Positions 1 to 32,697 of a stretch of 64,000 nucleotides of DNA are shown here, in pieces. Location of the stretch: positions 14,790,419 to 14,854,418 of the forward strand of contig CM045750.1 in assembly GCA_024760905.1 (NCBI GenBank), read 5' to 3'. Below the pieces are notes generated by a model, which made no database searches, had not been told where the DNA came from, and worked only from the letters and a program-made list of their open reading frames with translations. Made by a program: the position numbers and the translations under genes. Source of the DNA: Plotosus lineatus. Its lineage: Eukaryota; Chordata; Actinopteri; Siluriformes; Plotosidae. How positions within the stretch are numbered: the stretch's first letter is position 1; every line of letters begins with the position of its first letter.

Positions 1-65
1 AGAATAATGATTCTGTTGATCATTTATCAGTAGATTGATCAATCTTGTCCTATTTCGTCGAATTA

Positions 66-381
66 TTATTCTTATTCATTTATTTTCCGAACCACTTTAT
101 CTATTATTGAGGTCACAGGGAGGTTGAATCCTATCTCGGCCATCTCTGGATGAAGGAGGGGGACAACCTGGAAATCCATTGCAGGGGCAACATATACACA
201 GCTGTTTATACTCACACCTAGGGCTAGTTCATCATTTGTTGATTTTTCTGTAACCGGTTAATTGTAATTAGGGTCGCAGGGAGGCTGCGGCCCATCCCAG
301 CCGACTCCAGGCGAGGGTAGAGTACTCCCTGGACGGCTCGCCAGGACATTGCAACGTGGAAACACACTGATGGCTCTGGCA
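66..381 (-). mobile_element. SINE-M fragment followed by SINE-A1 tail fragment
   Basis: 66-236 carries the reverse of the SINE-M tail (gaggtcacagggaggttg, cacacctagggctag). 241-381 repeats the tail again (ttagggtcgcagggaggctg) and continues into the SINE-A body edge (gcaacgtggaaacacactga). Confidence 0.75.
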
Positions 382-486
382 TTATTAATATTATTAGTAT
401 CATTATATATAATTATTACCACTACTGTTGTTATTATTATTATTATCATTATTATTATTGATGATGATGATGATAATAATAATAAT
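382..486. repeat. ATT/GAT microsatellite
   Basis: Degenerate att, atg and gat trinucleotides linking two SINE fragments. Confidence 0.9.
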
Positions 487-795
487 GGGTGGTACAATGG
501 TGTAGTGGTTAGCACCTCTACTTCACAGCAAGAGAGTCAAGTCCCAGGCTCGGTGAGAACATTTCTATGTGGGGTTTGTTTGAGTTTTTCCCAGGTACTC
601 CAGTTTCCTCCCACAGGCCTAAGACATGCACATCAAGCTAAATGGCTGTTCCAGATTGCTGCAAATTGTGAGTGTAAATGGTTGCATGGTAATTGCCCTG
701 TGAAGATTTTGCGAGCTGTTCAGGGTGTACCCAGTTCAGCCAGTGTCGGCTTACATAGACTCCCCACAACCTTTAATAGGAGTCCTGAACAGCTC
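487..795 (+). mobile_element. SINE-M copy
   Basis: Pol III-like head ggtgtagtggttagcacctc, the conserved ccaggtactccagtttcctc box, cacatcaagctaaatggctg, and the tail gtgtacccagttcagcc. Confidence 0.8.
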
Positions 796-976
796 GGGCA
801 GTGGTGGCTTAGTGGATAATGTGATGGGTTACTAATCTGAAGGTAAGCAGTTCAATCCCCACTGTCAACATTGTTGGGCCCTTGAGCAAGGCCCTTAACC
901 CTCAGTTGCTCAAGTTGTATAAAAATTATAATTGTAAGTCTGTCTGGATAAGAGCATGTGCCAAATGCTGTAAATG
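784..976 (+). mobile_element. V-SINE/HE1-like copy
   Basis: Head gggcagtggtggcttagtgg, mid ggcccttgagcaaggccctt, and the conserved tail ctggataagagcatgtgcca. Flanked by the repeat taataggagt. Confidence 0.75.
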
Positions 977-1139
977 TAATAGGAGTAAGCAAGCAAGCAG
1001 CTCAGCCGATGACTGAGTTATTAAGAAGAAAAAAGAGAAGCATTTTCATCATAATCTTTTTCCGCTTAATCCAGGATTAGATCATAGCAGCAGTCTAAGA
1101 CATGACATCCAGACATCCCTCTCCCCAGCTCTTCCAATA

Positions 1140-1170
<31 letters not shown>

Positions 1171-1515
1171 GGGGCAGTGATGGAACAGTGGTAAGGTTCT
1201 GGATTACTGATTCTAAGGTTGGGGGTTCAAGCCCCACTGTCAACTGTTGTCACTGCTGTCCCCCCAGTGCAGCTAACTAGGTTATCAAAAGCTGGCCATG
1301 TCTCTCACTGTCTATGGTGAAAGGTGTAAGAGAACCATTGCTGACTTTCAACAAGAGTAGCTGCATAGCCGTCAGCGTGTTTCTGCCCTGCAATGGCCTG
1401 GAGAGCTGCCCAGGGTGTACTTTGCCTTCACCCAGTCAGCTGAGATGGGTGCCAGCCTTCCTGTGACCCTAATTAGGATTAAGTGATTCAGAAAATGAAT
1501 GAATGAATGAATGAA
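1171..1515 (+). mobile_element. SINE-A1 copy
   Basis: Complete head, body (gtgcagctaactaggttatc, agaaccattgctgactttca) and SINE-M-type tail ending in gaatgaatgaatgaat. A SINE-M 5' fragment (1517-1660) follows. Confidence 0.85.
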
Positions 1516-1516
1516 T

Positions 1517-1660
1517 AATAATAGTAGTGTTGTGGTTAGCACATCTTCCTAACAACAAGAATGTCATGGGATTGATTCCCGGTCTCTGTAGGAGGTGTTT
1601 CTGTATGGATTTTGCATGTTTGCCCTGTACTTGTATGAGTTTCCTCCCATAGTATTCCGG
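1517..1660 (+). mobile_element. SINE-M 5' fragment
   Basis: gtggttagcacatcttcct, ggattgattcccggtctctg, tgtatgagtttcctcccata; the 3' half is missing, replaced by L2 sequence. Confidence 0.75.
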
Positions 1661-2130
1661 TTCCTCGTCGTCCTTCACTTGAGTGTGACCTTCAACACAA
1701 TTTCCCACACCACCTTCATTGGCAGACCAAGACACATTGAACGATCACACACACCCCTGGACTGGTTCAAATCATATCTCTGCAGCCATACTCAGTCTCA
1801 ATAAAAACATTTACATCCCAACCATCTTTTCTCTATTGTGGTGTTCTCCAAGGTTCTGTGCTTGGACCCTTTCTCTTCGTTAGGAATCTTCTCCCTGTTG
1901 ACAATATCTTTTTTTAAATACTACATACAGTTCAGTTGTTATGTGGATGGCACCCAGCTCTTCCTCTCCACAAAGCCTACTTCGTCCATTCCACCAACCT
2001 TCCTGTCCAATTGTCTACATGAAATCAGATTCTGGTTCATTTTTCCTCAAATTTAACAGTGACAAAACTGAACTCCTTCTAATTGTAACTAAATCCACCA
2101 TCTCTAAGATGAATAATTTCTCCATCTTCA
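1661..2130 (+). mobile_element. Decayed L2-type reverse transcriptase fragment
   Basis: Broken frames resemble WFKSYLCSHTQSQ, SKVLCLDPFS and YVDGTQLFLSTKP, the same RT region as the L2 copy at 22140 but with many stops and shifts. A CA tract follows at 2150-2180. Confidence 0.65.
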
Positions 2131-2148
2131 TTGATAACTCCCGAGTCT

Positions 2149-2181
<33 letters not shown>

Positions 2182-2189
2182 AAATTAAG

Positions 2190-2490
2190 AGGGTGAATTC
2201 CGACTATTGTCACAGGGAGACTGAAGTTTATGTCAGCCAACACTAGGCAGAGGCAGGGTACACCCTGAATGGTTCATCAGACAATCATAGTGCAACACAC
2301 ACCCAAAAGTTCACATTCACACCCAGTAGCATAATCAGAGCATCCTGTTTGCTTAATGTGCATGTCGTTGTCGTGCGGGAGGAAACTGGAGTGTCAGGAG
2401 GAAACCTACATAAGCATGGGGAGAGTATGCAAACTCCACACAGCCCTCCCCAAGTCCGGAACTCAAATCCTGGACGTTCTTACAGTGAGG
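2190..2490 (-). mobile_element. SINE-M copy
   Basis: Reverse-oriented tail, conserved box (tgcgggaggaaactggag) and head (gttcttacagtgaggc). Confidence 0.8.
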
Positions 2491-3203
2491 CAAACCAGTA
2501 TATTTTCACAGACTATCCTCTTTAAATCTTTTTCTCTCTTTTAATCATATCTTTGGTGTAATTCAGGCCAGTTAGCTATAATTATCTCTTGGTGCCACAA
2601 ACTAACAATCTAATTTTTTGTAAAGGCTTTATATCATCAGGAAAATATAACTATTATGTCCATGGATCCCACTCCATTGCTTCCGTTTATAAGTTATTCC
2701 AGGCTGGTCTTCTCCTGTATGTCATCAAACCTCCAAACACAGCTGCACTACTTTTTGAATCTCCCACAGAGTATCCCACATCTGTGTCCTTCCCACTGTC
2801 CACATCACATTGAGAAATACTTCTACTTGCCTACAAAACCAAAACCAGAAAATAAATAAGCACTGTGTTTGAACCTTGATCTTTTTACACCATAAGTATG
2901 GCTCAATTCAGTCAGAACACTGGAGAAGTAAAGTATTCCAATTCTACTGTAATGTTGTATATACTCAATAGTTGCTATTGTATATGTAGGCGTTTTAACA
3001 CTTCTTTAAAAGGGTTTCAGGTTTGGGTTACTTGACGAACACTAAGAAGCACTTCACTACGTCATTCTGGACATAATCGGCTTTCAAATGCTCAAACTGT
3101 AAATGTATTCCTTATCAATACGGTTAAATATAAATCCTAATGTATTATAACAGTCAGAAACCATGACACACCTTACATCATCAATTTCTTTTATGTATGA
3201 TGA
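2491..3203. other. No gene or named repeat recognised
   Basis: AT-rich sequence downstream of hdx. Part of 2580-2870 may be decayed L2 3' sequence; I see no conserved frame. Confidence 0.5.
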
Positions 3204-3216
3204 TCTGGTTGTGTTT

Positions 3217-3536
3217 ATGGGGCAGTGGTGGCCTATGGATCGCTGATCCTAGGGTTGGGGGTTCAAGTCCCACTCTCCACAAAGTTGTCACTGTCCCGTC
3301 CCCAAGTGCAGCTAACTGGGTTATCAAAGGCCGGCCATGTCTTTCACTGTCTATGGTGTGAGGTTCATGTAAAAGAACCATTGCTGACTTTCGTAAAGAG
3401 TAGCTGCAAAGCTGTCAGCGTGTTTCTGCCCCTTGCTAATGGGTTGTATCGGGAAGGGCATCCGACGTAAAAACCAAATGTGCAAATCAGACGATTCGCT
3501 GTGGCGAAAAAGCCAAAAGAAGAAGAGAAAGAAAGG
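3217..3536 (+). mobile_element. SINE-A2 copy with target duplication
   Basis: Head, body and RTE-type tail (gggcatccgacgtaaaaacc, gattcgctgtggcgaaaaag). The 13-bp duplication tctggttgtgttt is at 3204-3216 and 3537-3549. Confidence 0.9.
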
Positions 3537-3549
3537 TCTGGTTGTGTTT

Positions 3550-4300
3550 GAGTTTTGCTCACACACTTTCACTCACTCCTTTGCTGAACCTAAATGTAAA
3601 TGTATAAATGTAAATGTAAATTTGGAAGAATCAATGAGCCTCATGTGCATGTTTTTTGGACTGTGGGAGGAAACTGGAATACACAGAGGAAACCCTCATA
3701 GGGAGGGGGACATGTAAACCCCCCACAAAAATGAATTCTTTCCTTTTAAATGATGACCCAATTTCCCTCCAAATGAACAAAGAAAGGATTCACCAGAAGA
3801 AGATAAAAGTTTTGGAAAGGCCCATCCAGAACTGTGTTAATCTGTAGGGTGACCTGAAGAGGGCGCTGTGAGTTTATATTTATACAGCCAGGTTATTCTA
3901 TATTCTTTATTCGACCAGAAGATAATTCGGTTTGTTTTGCAGTTATATTTCATAGGTCAGGTGTGGTGTAGTGGTCAGCATGTCCACTTCACATCAAATG
4001 GTCCCAGGTTCAATTTGTGGGTTCACCGAATGTATTTGTGTGTGAAGGTTGCATTCGTCCGTGCTTGCATGGGTTTCCTCCAGGTCCACTGATTTCCTCC
4101 AACTGTCCAAAGTCTGCACAATAGGCTAATTGGCTGTTCTAAATTGCCCTAGTTGTGAATGTAATTGGCTGTGTGTGTGTGTTGGCCTGCAATGCTCTGA
4201 TGAACTGTTCAGGGTGACCCCTCCCTTTTCCCACTGTTGACTAAGATAGCCTCCAGTCTCCATACAGATCAAGCGGTTGGGTATGAGAGAGAGAAATTTC
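3550..4300. mobile_element. Two SINE-M copies
   Basis: 3600-3735 minus (ggactgtgggaggaaactgg, cagaggaaaccctcatagg) and 3958-4290 plus (ggtgtagtggtcagcatgtc, tgcatgggtttcctccaggt). 3736-3957 holds nothing recognisable. Confidence 0.7.
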
Positions 4301-4620
4301 ATTAATACACTGTATTAATCCCACATCACCTATTTTTACCTGCTGGTTCAGTGACCTTCAGGTCCCAAACTCACTTTCTGACCATTAAGCCGTGGTTGCC
4401 CCCACAAAAAAAAGTGAAAGGTCACATTAACAGACTGTGGAGCATCTTTTTTTTCCCCACTGTATATTAACACTTAATATTATTTAAATATTATTACTGA
4501 TGTTTAACACCTCAAATAAACCATGAATGAAATAAAAAAAGTACACAAAAAAGGGCAAGAGATACAGCACTCTGTATTCCTCTTAAAAATGTTAAACAGA
4601 GAAAGGGCTCAAATCAAGTT
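4301..4620. other. Decayed SINE head and AT-rich sequence
   Basis: 4335-4405 resembles the reverse of a tRNA-like SINE head (tgaccattaagccgtggttg), the same type as 13752-13925. The rest is unassigned. Confidence 0.45.
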
Positions 4621-4630
4621 TAAAATCAAG

Positions 4631-4636
4631 TTTATT
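4631..4636 (-). other. Candidate polyadenylation signal of hdx
   Basis: On the minus strand this reads AATAAA, about 180 bases past the hdx stop codon. It is the nearest canonical hexamer, which would give a short 3'UTR containing the TG/TA microsatellite at 4725-4790. Confidence 0.5.
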
Positions 4637-4743
4637 GATCTAGGACTGGATTTATCCATCAGATACACAGAAGGGTAAAAGGCTGCAATCTCGTTGCAGT
4701 TTTCGGGAATCTACCACAGGCACTGTGTGTGTATATATATATG

Positions 4744-4788
<45 letters not shown>

Positions 4789-4817
4789 AGGAGAAGTTGG
4801 ACTACTGCCCCATGAAC

Positions 4818-26379
<21,562 letters not shown>

Positions 26380-26539
26380 CTAGAATTATAAATATTTATA
26401 TTTTATTATAGAGATCATTCTTTTAGAAAACAGACACTTTACACCTTTTACTGTTAAAGCTGCACAGCACTTCACTTTAAAAAATGAGTGACAGCCTGCT
26501 GCTGTCAATGTTATTTAATGTGCTCCTGTAATAAGCTGC

Positions 26540-26583
<44 letters not shown>
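26540..26583. repeat. GA microsatellite
   Basis: About 22 GA units upstream of the hdx start exon. Confidence 0.95.
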
Positions 26584-26588
<5 letters not shown>

Positions 26589-26671
26589 CATACAGCAGCT
26601 TTAAAGTTCCCCATTCATTGGTAAATATATTCAAGTGTGGTTTTTATCTTCTGTTATCGGTTAATTATAAT

Positions 26672-27015
26672 AAGGGCAGTGGTGGTCTAGTGGATAGGGT
26701 GCAGGATCGCTGATCCTAAGGTTGGGGGTTCGAGTCCCCACAAGGTTGTCACTGTCGTCCCAGTGCAGCTAACTTGGCTATCAAAGGCGGGCCATGTCTC
26801 TCACTGTCTATGGTGAGAGGTTCATATAAAAGAACCATCGCTGACTTTCGTAAAAAGAGTCGCTACAAAGTCATCAGCGTGTTTCTGTCCCTTGCTAAAA
26901 GGGTTGTGACAGGAAAGACATCTGACGTAAAAACCTATGCCAAATCAAATATGCGAATCACATGATTCGCTGTGGCGACCCCTGAGAAAAAGGGAAAAAA
27001 GCCGAAAGAAAAGAA
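26672..27015 (+). mobile_element. SINE-A2 copy
   Basis: gggcagtggtggtctagtgg to gccgaaagaaaagaag. It lies between the hdx start exon and its candidate promoter. Confidence 0.9.
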
Positions 27016-27824
27016 GATCAGTTAATTCTGGGTAAATATAAAGGTTTCCTGACAAAACCACTCCTAGTCACATAGTCTACGTCTTGTTTTGGTTCTGTAT
27101 CTGTTTACATGTGTTTTTACCTTCATAGCCTGATTGGCTGTTCCAAATTATCCCAAGGGATAAGTGTGAATTCGAACAGTTATGTGTGTTGGAACTTTTG
27201 ATTCCTGGCTCTGCCACGTGTAGGCTGAGATAGGCTTCACCCTGGGTGAGTATTTGACCTTTATCTCATATACCTGGGAATTGAACGGGTAACTTGAACA
27301 TGCAGCTGGTTTGTCATGTGCCTGATTATTTCAACCAGGCGTCACTATGGGCTATTGGTCACGTATGCAAATTACTCACCGTATGCATACCCCGTTTCTC
27401 CTGCCATGCTTCCATTCTTCAGGCAGGGTGAGTATGAGATCCTTACCACTGCACTCTGGTCAGCCATTCAGCACACACAGGATCGCCGACCAGCTCTCTT
27501 TTACTGTGCAGATTTTTTCAAAATCTTATTACAACTTGGGAAGATTTAACATCTTATAGGTCTAACTGATGCGGATCTTCACTCAATGGCATGACTTGAC
27601 TACAGGTGTGGTGGCTCTCCAGGCACCAGCTTTGATCACGTCTGTAAGACAAGGTAGGGGAAAAGAGAAGGTGTGCAATGGTGAGAACCATCAATCAGTG
27701 TTGTACTGGTTTCTGCAGAAACCCTTTAGATGTTTGAGGAAAATCCAAGAACATTGTACAGATGTGCAGATTGTTTTTATGGTTAAAGTTTCGAAAGCAC
27801 TAAAACAATGAACCAAACAGAATA
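27016..27824. other. hdx upstream intron, mostly unassigned
   Basis: A short SINE-M remnant at 27128-27245 (attggctgttccaaattatc); the rest has no recognised feature. Confidence 0.45.
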
Positions 27825-28283
27825 CAGGGAACCCTCACCTTCCGCAGTTAATTGGGATCGAGATCCCCCGCGAACATCGAAATGCGCAAAGTAAAATCAC
27901 CCCCCCAAGTGACGTATACGTACATGTATATGTGTATATAATATCCATAAATACATATTCAACACTATAAATGCTTATAATGACAATTAAACATTCAAAA
28001 ATATGCATAAGATGTAAATAAAATTTAAATACACACACATACAGACACGCCCACATTCAGCTGAGCACCTCATAAAAATGTAAGTAGTTTTTTTGTTTTT
28101 GTTTGCTTGTGGGTTTTTTTTTTTTTTTTTGCATAATTGACCTTGTTGTTTTGCAACATTTTCCTTTACTTTTCCATATTTTTCCTTAATTTCCATATAT
28201 TTTTTTCAATGAACATTTCTGAAAAATCCGCGATGCTCTGAAGACAGAAACCGAAGCACAAAGTACGTAGTGAGAGATCCCTG
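27825..28283 (-). mobile_element. MITE-1 copy
   Basis: Reverse orientation relative to the copy at 9452: starts cagggaaccctcacctt and ends gtgagagatccctg, TA flanks. Confidence 0.85.
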
Positions 28284-28294
28284 TATACATAGAG

Positions 28295-28333
<39 letters not shown>

Positions 28334-28449
28334 CAGTGATAATCTGTCATGAATAAAAATAATACCATTTTTTAAATTTTACAATTGTCATTTTATTTGT
28401 GTTTGTTCGTTGAAGAAAGAAAAATATACGCACTATTTATTCAGTTCCA

Positions 28450-28482
28450 CCCTGAACAGCTCACCAGTCCACTAAAGGGCCA

Positions 28483-28535
<53 letters not shown>

Positions 28536-28538
28536 CAA

Positions 28539-28572
<34 letters not shown>

Positions 28573-28576
28573 ACAA

Positions 28577-28610
<34 letters not shown>

Positions 28611-28810
28611 TTCCATACTTACTCACGTTCCTAGGGGCAACCTGGAACAACCAGTTAATCTAATTTACATGCATTTGGAGTCTTGGAGGAAACCAGTTTC
28701 CTCAAAGAAGACCCACAAAGACAAGGGGAGGACACATGAACCTCAAACAGAAACACCCTCATTAAGCCTGAGACTCGAACCCAGGACCTTCTTGAAGTGA
28801 GTTGGATGTT
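28450..28810 (-). mobile_element. SINE-M copy expanded by microsatellites
   Basis: ccaccctgaacagctcacc, ggaacaaccagttaatctaa, gactcgaacccaggaccttc. Confidence 0.8.
28484..28609. repeat. CA/TA/CA microsatellite within a SINE-M
   Basis: Three repeat blocks have expanded inside a minus-oriented SINE-M (28450-28810). Confidence 0.95.
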
Positions 28811-29089
28811 TACTAGTATGACAAAATTTTACAGAATTTTTTTTTTTTTTCTGTTTCAGTATTTATTGTTTGTCTATTTTGTTTGGCCTCCTTTAGAATT
28901 GATAACAGCACCTCTTCTTGATTCTTGATCATTTTATATATTTTTAGTAGTTTCTGTTGCACTGTGTTCCATTCAGCTTGTAATTGTTCCTTCAGACTTT
29001 GGAGGAAATGTTTATGATCAATTTTTGAAACAAAAACCCCGTATGTGATTGAAAGTGGATTCAAATCTAGAATTTTATCCAGTCTGACC
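28811..29089. other. Unassigned sequence
   Basis: A minus-strand frame of about 100 codons (29121-28813) is Lys/Glu/Gln-rich but matches nothing I know. Confidence 0.4.
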
Positions 29090-29225
29090 ATTCCACTGTC
29101 CACATCACTGTCCCTCATCACTGTCCCACATCACTGTCCCTCATCACTGTCCCACATCACTGTCTCACATCACTGTCCCTCATCACTGTCCCTCATCACT
29201 GTCCCACATAATTGTCCCAAATCAC
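29090..29225. repeat. 13-bp minisatellite
   Basis: About ten units of catcactgtccc plus a or t, with a few variants. Confidence 0.9.
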
Positions 29226-29331
29226 TGTTTCTTCTTCAGATAATCACTACACAGTTTATATGAATGTTTGGAAAACCATTCACATTCCTCTTAATAGTGA
29301 CAGGTCCACTGTATATCTGTAACTATGCAAC

Positions 29332-29409
<78 letters not shown>

Positions 29410-29511
29410 TTCTGAGTAGATCCTTCCGTAGGAGAGTGCTCAATACTTTTTGGTAGAGCAAATAACAAAAATAAAAGGACAGGACAAAGACTTTCTATTG
29501 AAACTCCATTT

Positions 29512-29566
29512 ATCACTACAGATCTGTTTCGAGGGGTGGTGAAACCATCCTCTCTCTTCAGGTGAT
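29512..29566 (-). ncRNA. Hammerhead ribozyme-like motif (copy 1, minus strand)
   Basis: Read on the minus strand: stem I ATCAC / GTGAT, core CTGAAGA (fits CUGANGA), 24-nt stem-loop II closed by G-C, core GAAA, short palindromic helix III CAGATCTG, then TA as the UH cleavage dinucleotide before GTGAT. All conserved core positions are present. Confidence 0.72.
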
Positions 29567-29581
29567 TATAGAAGATATATA

Positions 29582-29636
29582 ATCACCTGAAGAGAGAGGA
29601 TGGTTTCACCACCCCTCGAAACAGATCTGTAGTGAT
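29582..29636 (+). ncRNA. Hammerhead ribozyme-like motif (copy 1, plus strand)
   Basis: Identical 55-nt motif in the right arm. Stem I 29582-29586 with 29632-29636; CUGANGA box 29587-29593; stem-loop II 29594-29617 (TGG/CCA and GG/CC pairs, one bulged A, one A-C mismatch, TTTCA loop); GAAA 29618-29621; helix III 29622-29629; predicted cut after 29631. Confidence 0.75.
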
Positions 29637-29681
29637 AAATGGGGTTTCAATAGAAAGTCTTTGTCCTGTCCTTTTATTTTT

Positions 29682-29724
<43 letters not shown>

Positions 29725-29727
<3 letters not shown>

Positions 29728-30513
29728 TAAAACCTCCGCTGACGAACGCTTAAGCTCACAAACTTTTCGCCTCAAGAACATTAAATTCGCGAGCATATAG
29801 TCTCTGCTGACGAACTAGTTTTCGGCGGACGAATCAAACCACGCGGTCGAACAGCGCCACGGCGGCGGCCACGAGAAGCTGACGCACGCTCATGGCGTCA
29901 CAGTTCGTCACCCCCTTTCTTTGAGTGCGGACGTGGTTTGTGTTTGATAGACATTTTGGACCATATTGAGTGTACTTTTGCTATTATGGGACCGAAAAAG
30001 ACCCCACCACAGGCGGAGATCATTGAAAAACACGAACGAGGTGTGCGTTTGTGTGACTCAGCGTCCCAGTACCAGTACGCTAAGTCTACCATTGCTCCCA
30101 TCCTTAAGAACAAGGAAGCTATTAAGGGTGCGTGTGTGCCTAAGGGTGTTTCCAAACAGTAGGCGTTTCCAAACTCTCCTTCCAAACAGTAAGTCCCTCC
30201 CTCCCTCCTCCTCCCACTCCATTCCATCAAGCCATCAACTACCATCACAAAGGTAAATAAAACCACTTTATTATACAGTACAGTTTATTTCTTTAATTAC
30301 AATACAATAGCACATTTATTATACATAAAATAAGGTATATTTTTGGGTAGTTTTAAGGCTTATTTAGTAGAAAATTATGTTTTATGGGGACCTGGGAACG
30401 GATTATTCTCATTTTAATGGTTTCTTATGGGAAATAAATGTTCGGAAGACGAACTTTTCGCCTTACACACACTTTCTGGGAACCAATTATGTTCGTGAGC
30501 AGAGGTATCACTG
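29725..30513 (+). mobile_element. MITE-2 (Tigger/pogo-derived), copy 1
   Basis: 789 bp, ends cagtaaaacctccgc / gcagaggtatcactg, TA target duplication at 29723 and 30514. It retains an in-frame start of a pogo transposase, 29987-30162: MGPKKTPPQAEIIEKHERG...KSTIAPILKNKEAIKGA, a CENP-B-type helix-turn-helix, which then stops at SKQ. The catalytic DDE domain is absent. Confidence 0.92.

Positions 30514-30518
<5 letters not shown>

Positions 30519-30591
<73 letters not shown>
30519..30591. repeat. TA microsatellite
   Basis: Continuation of the array at 29683-29724, split by the MITE-2 insertion. Confidence 0.95.
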
Positions 30592-30594
<3 letters not shown>

Positions 30595-30650
30595 TTAATA
30601 ATTTATAATTATGAGATGCAATCCGATAATAATGACTTAATATTTAATAA

Positions 30651-30940
30651 TTGGGGCAGTGGTGCCCAGTATCAAGGTACCAGATCACTGCTCCAGAGGT
30701 TGTGGAAGCAGGCCATGTCTCCGAATGTCTACGGTGTGAGGTTCATGTAAAAGAACCATTGCTGACCTTCGACAAGAGTAGGCTGCATAGCCATCAGCGT
30801 ACGTATTTTTGCCCTGAAATGGCCTAGCGAGCTGTCCAGGGTGTACTCTGCCCTCACCCAGAGTCAGCTGAGACAGGCGCCAGCCTCCCCACGACCCTAA
30901 TTAGGATTAAGTTGTTCAGAAAATGAATGAATGAATAATT
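30651..30940 (+). mobile_element. SINE-A1 copy
   Basis: The head is partly deleted (ggggcagtggtgcccagt); body and SINE-M-type tail present, ending cagaaaatgaatgaatgaat. Confidence 0.85.
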
Positions 30941-31036
30941 TATAATTATGCGATGCAAAGTGGAAATTACAGTATTCTTTTAAGTTACTCCGTGATATTT
31001 AGTAATTTATTCATAATTATGAGATAAAAAAGGTAA

Positions 31037-31336
31037 AGTCTGTTGGGCTTTTTTACACCCGAGCCATAGTGGCTCATCCGACCGGTGCTTATCCCCGGTT
31101 TCTGTAGCGTGAACCGACTAGGAGTTCAACTCCTCCTGGATGGGACGCGAGTCCATCATGGGTTACCTTCCCAGTATATTTTACTGGTACCCATTTATAC
31201 TGCTGGGTCAACAGAGGCACACTTGTGGTTGAGACCTTGCCCAGGGGTCTTAGCACAGTGGGGAACTAGCTAGGATTTGAACACACAACCTCCCGATCAT
31301 GAGTGCAGCACCCTAACCACTACGCCACCAGCTTGT
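31037..31336 (-). mobile_element. SINE-C copy
   Basis: Reverse of the element at 13436: cacccgagccatagtggctc ... ccctaaccactacgccacc. Confidence 0.8.
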
Positions 31337-31434
31337 TTATTTTGATGATACGTAATTATGAGATGCAAGATGGCAATTACATCATAATTATTGGAAACGC
31401 TACGAAGTCAGAATTTTTTTCTAGACGCATTCAT

Positions 31435-31755
31435 GTTCATAAATTTTCTGTAACCGCTTAATCCTAATCAGGGTCATAGGGAGGCTGGTGCCCATCTCAG
31501 CCGACTCCGGGAGAGGGCAGAGTGCACCTTGGACAGCTCGCCAGGCCATCGCAGGGCAGAAACACGCTGACCGCTCCTGAAGCAATGGTTCTTTTACAGC
31601 CTCATGCCATAGACGGTGAGAGACATGGCCGGCCTTTGATAACCCAGTTAGCTGCTCGATTGGGGGGGAGGGGCGTAGAGAGTGGGGCTTGAACCCCAAA
31701 CCTTAAGATCAGTGATCCAGCCCCTTTACCAGCACCCCATTACTGCCCCACCATT
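31435..31755 (-). mobile_element. SINE-A1 copy
   Basis: Reverse tail ttctgtaaccgcttaatcct, body, and a diverged head ending tactgcccc. Confidence 0.85.
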
Positions 31756-31939
31756 CATGCTATTGAGTTGAATATATTTCATCAGCCCAGACTTTCCCCT
31801 TTAAACACACAGAGCCCCTTTAATCCAGTTCATGGTGCCCTGAGCTTCTTTACACGCTGCAGGGAAACGTGGTGAGAGGAAAAACAAAAAGAAAGAAAGG
31901 AAGGAAAACGACAGAACAGAACACACACACACACACACA

Positions 31940-32533
31940 CACGAGGTGGGAGCTGGAAGGAAATAAAGAGCTCAATGACTGAAGTTTCCTCAAATCCATC
32001 AGGTCTCTTCTTTCAAACAAAGGCCCTCCTCGGTGGGCTGGACGGAGCGGGTCGCGCTCGGGGTTCGCTCGGGGTTCAGGGGACAGTTTAGCGTGTACAG
32101 TAGCTCGAGATCGAAACATTGTAACCGCGGCACGAGCCACATCAAACACACCGCCGCTTTTCATCCCGCCGCGTCCTTCTGATCTATGATGGAGATGAAA
32201 GGGGGAGGGGATTCCGATCCGATTTTACTGATGTCTGTTTGTTTTTGTGGCTGGAATGTTGCCTTGGGAGCTCGGAATCATTCAGAAGCCGAGAAAAGGC
32301 AACGCAAGGCTTTGCGAGGTTTATTCAATACATCCGCGTTAGTGCGCATGGCGAGGAAATTAAAGAATCCACAAAAAAAAAAAATCGAAATATATATATC
32401 CATCCATCCATCCACCCGAATCAGTCGAGGAATCATCACACAACAACAACAACAACAACAACGCAACTTTCCGTGCAATATTAACCAAAAAAAACAAAAC
32501 AAACAAACAACAAAAAAAAAACCAAAACAAGGA

Positions 32534-32568
<35 letters not shown>

Positions 32569-32655
32569 CAAACACCCTGGAGTTTAGGAACTAACCGAAC
32601 TCTCCTGTTATAGTAAGGAGGCCCGGAAATCAATCAGCAAGCACGCGCAACCTTT

Positions 32656-32697
<42 letters not shown>

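Larger units (their letters stand above)
29405..29684. mobile_element. Foldback element with hammerhead motifs, copy 1 (Penelope/retrozyme-like)
   Basis: Two arms, 29464-29570 and 29578-29684, are reverse complements over 107 bp with one mismatch, around a 7-base loop. The left arm has a 59-base unpaired extension (29405-29463, gattttctgagtagatcc...). Each arm holds a complete hammerhead motif. It is bounded by TA then GA repeats on the left (29337-29404) and by TA repeats on the right. The motif order and the cctttt-attttt end recall Penelope-like element terminal repeats; that family assignment is inference. Confidence 0.75.

Noticed and set aside
29987..30162. Small host gene MGPKKTPPQAEI...
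   Set aside because: Part of a TA-flanked Tigger MITE present twice in the window.
32360..32587. Frames with poly-His or poly-Met near 32535-32570
   Set aside because: Products of an ATC/CAT trinucleotide repeat; no homology.
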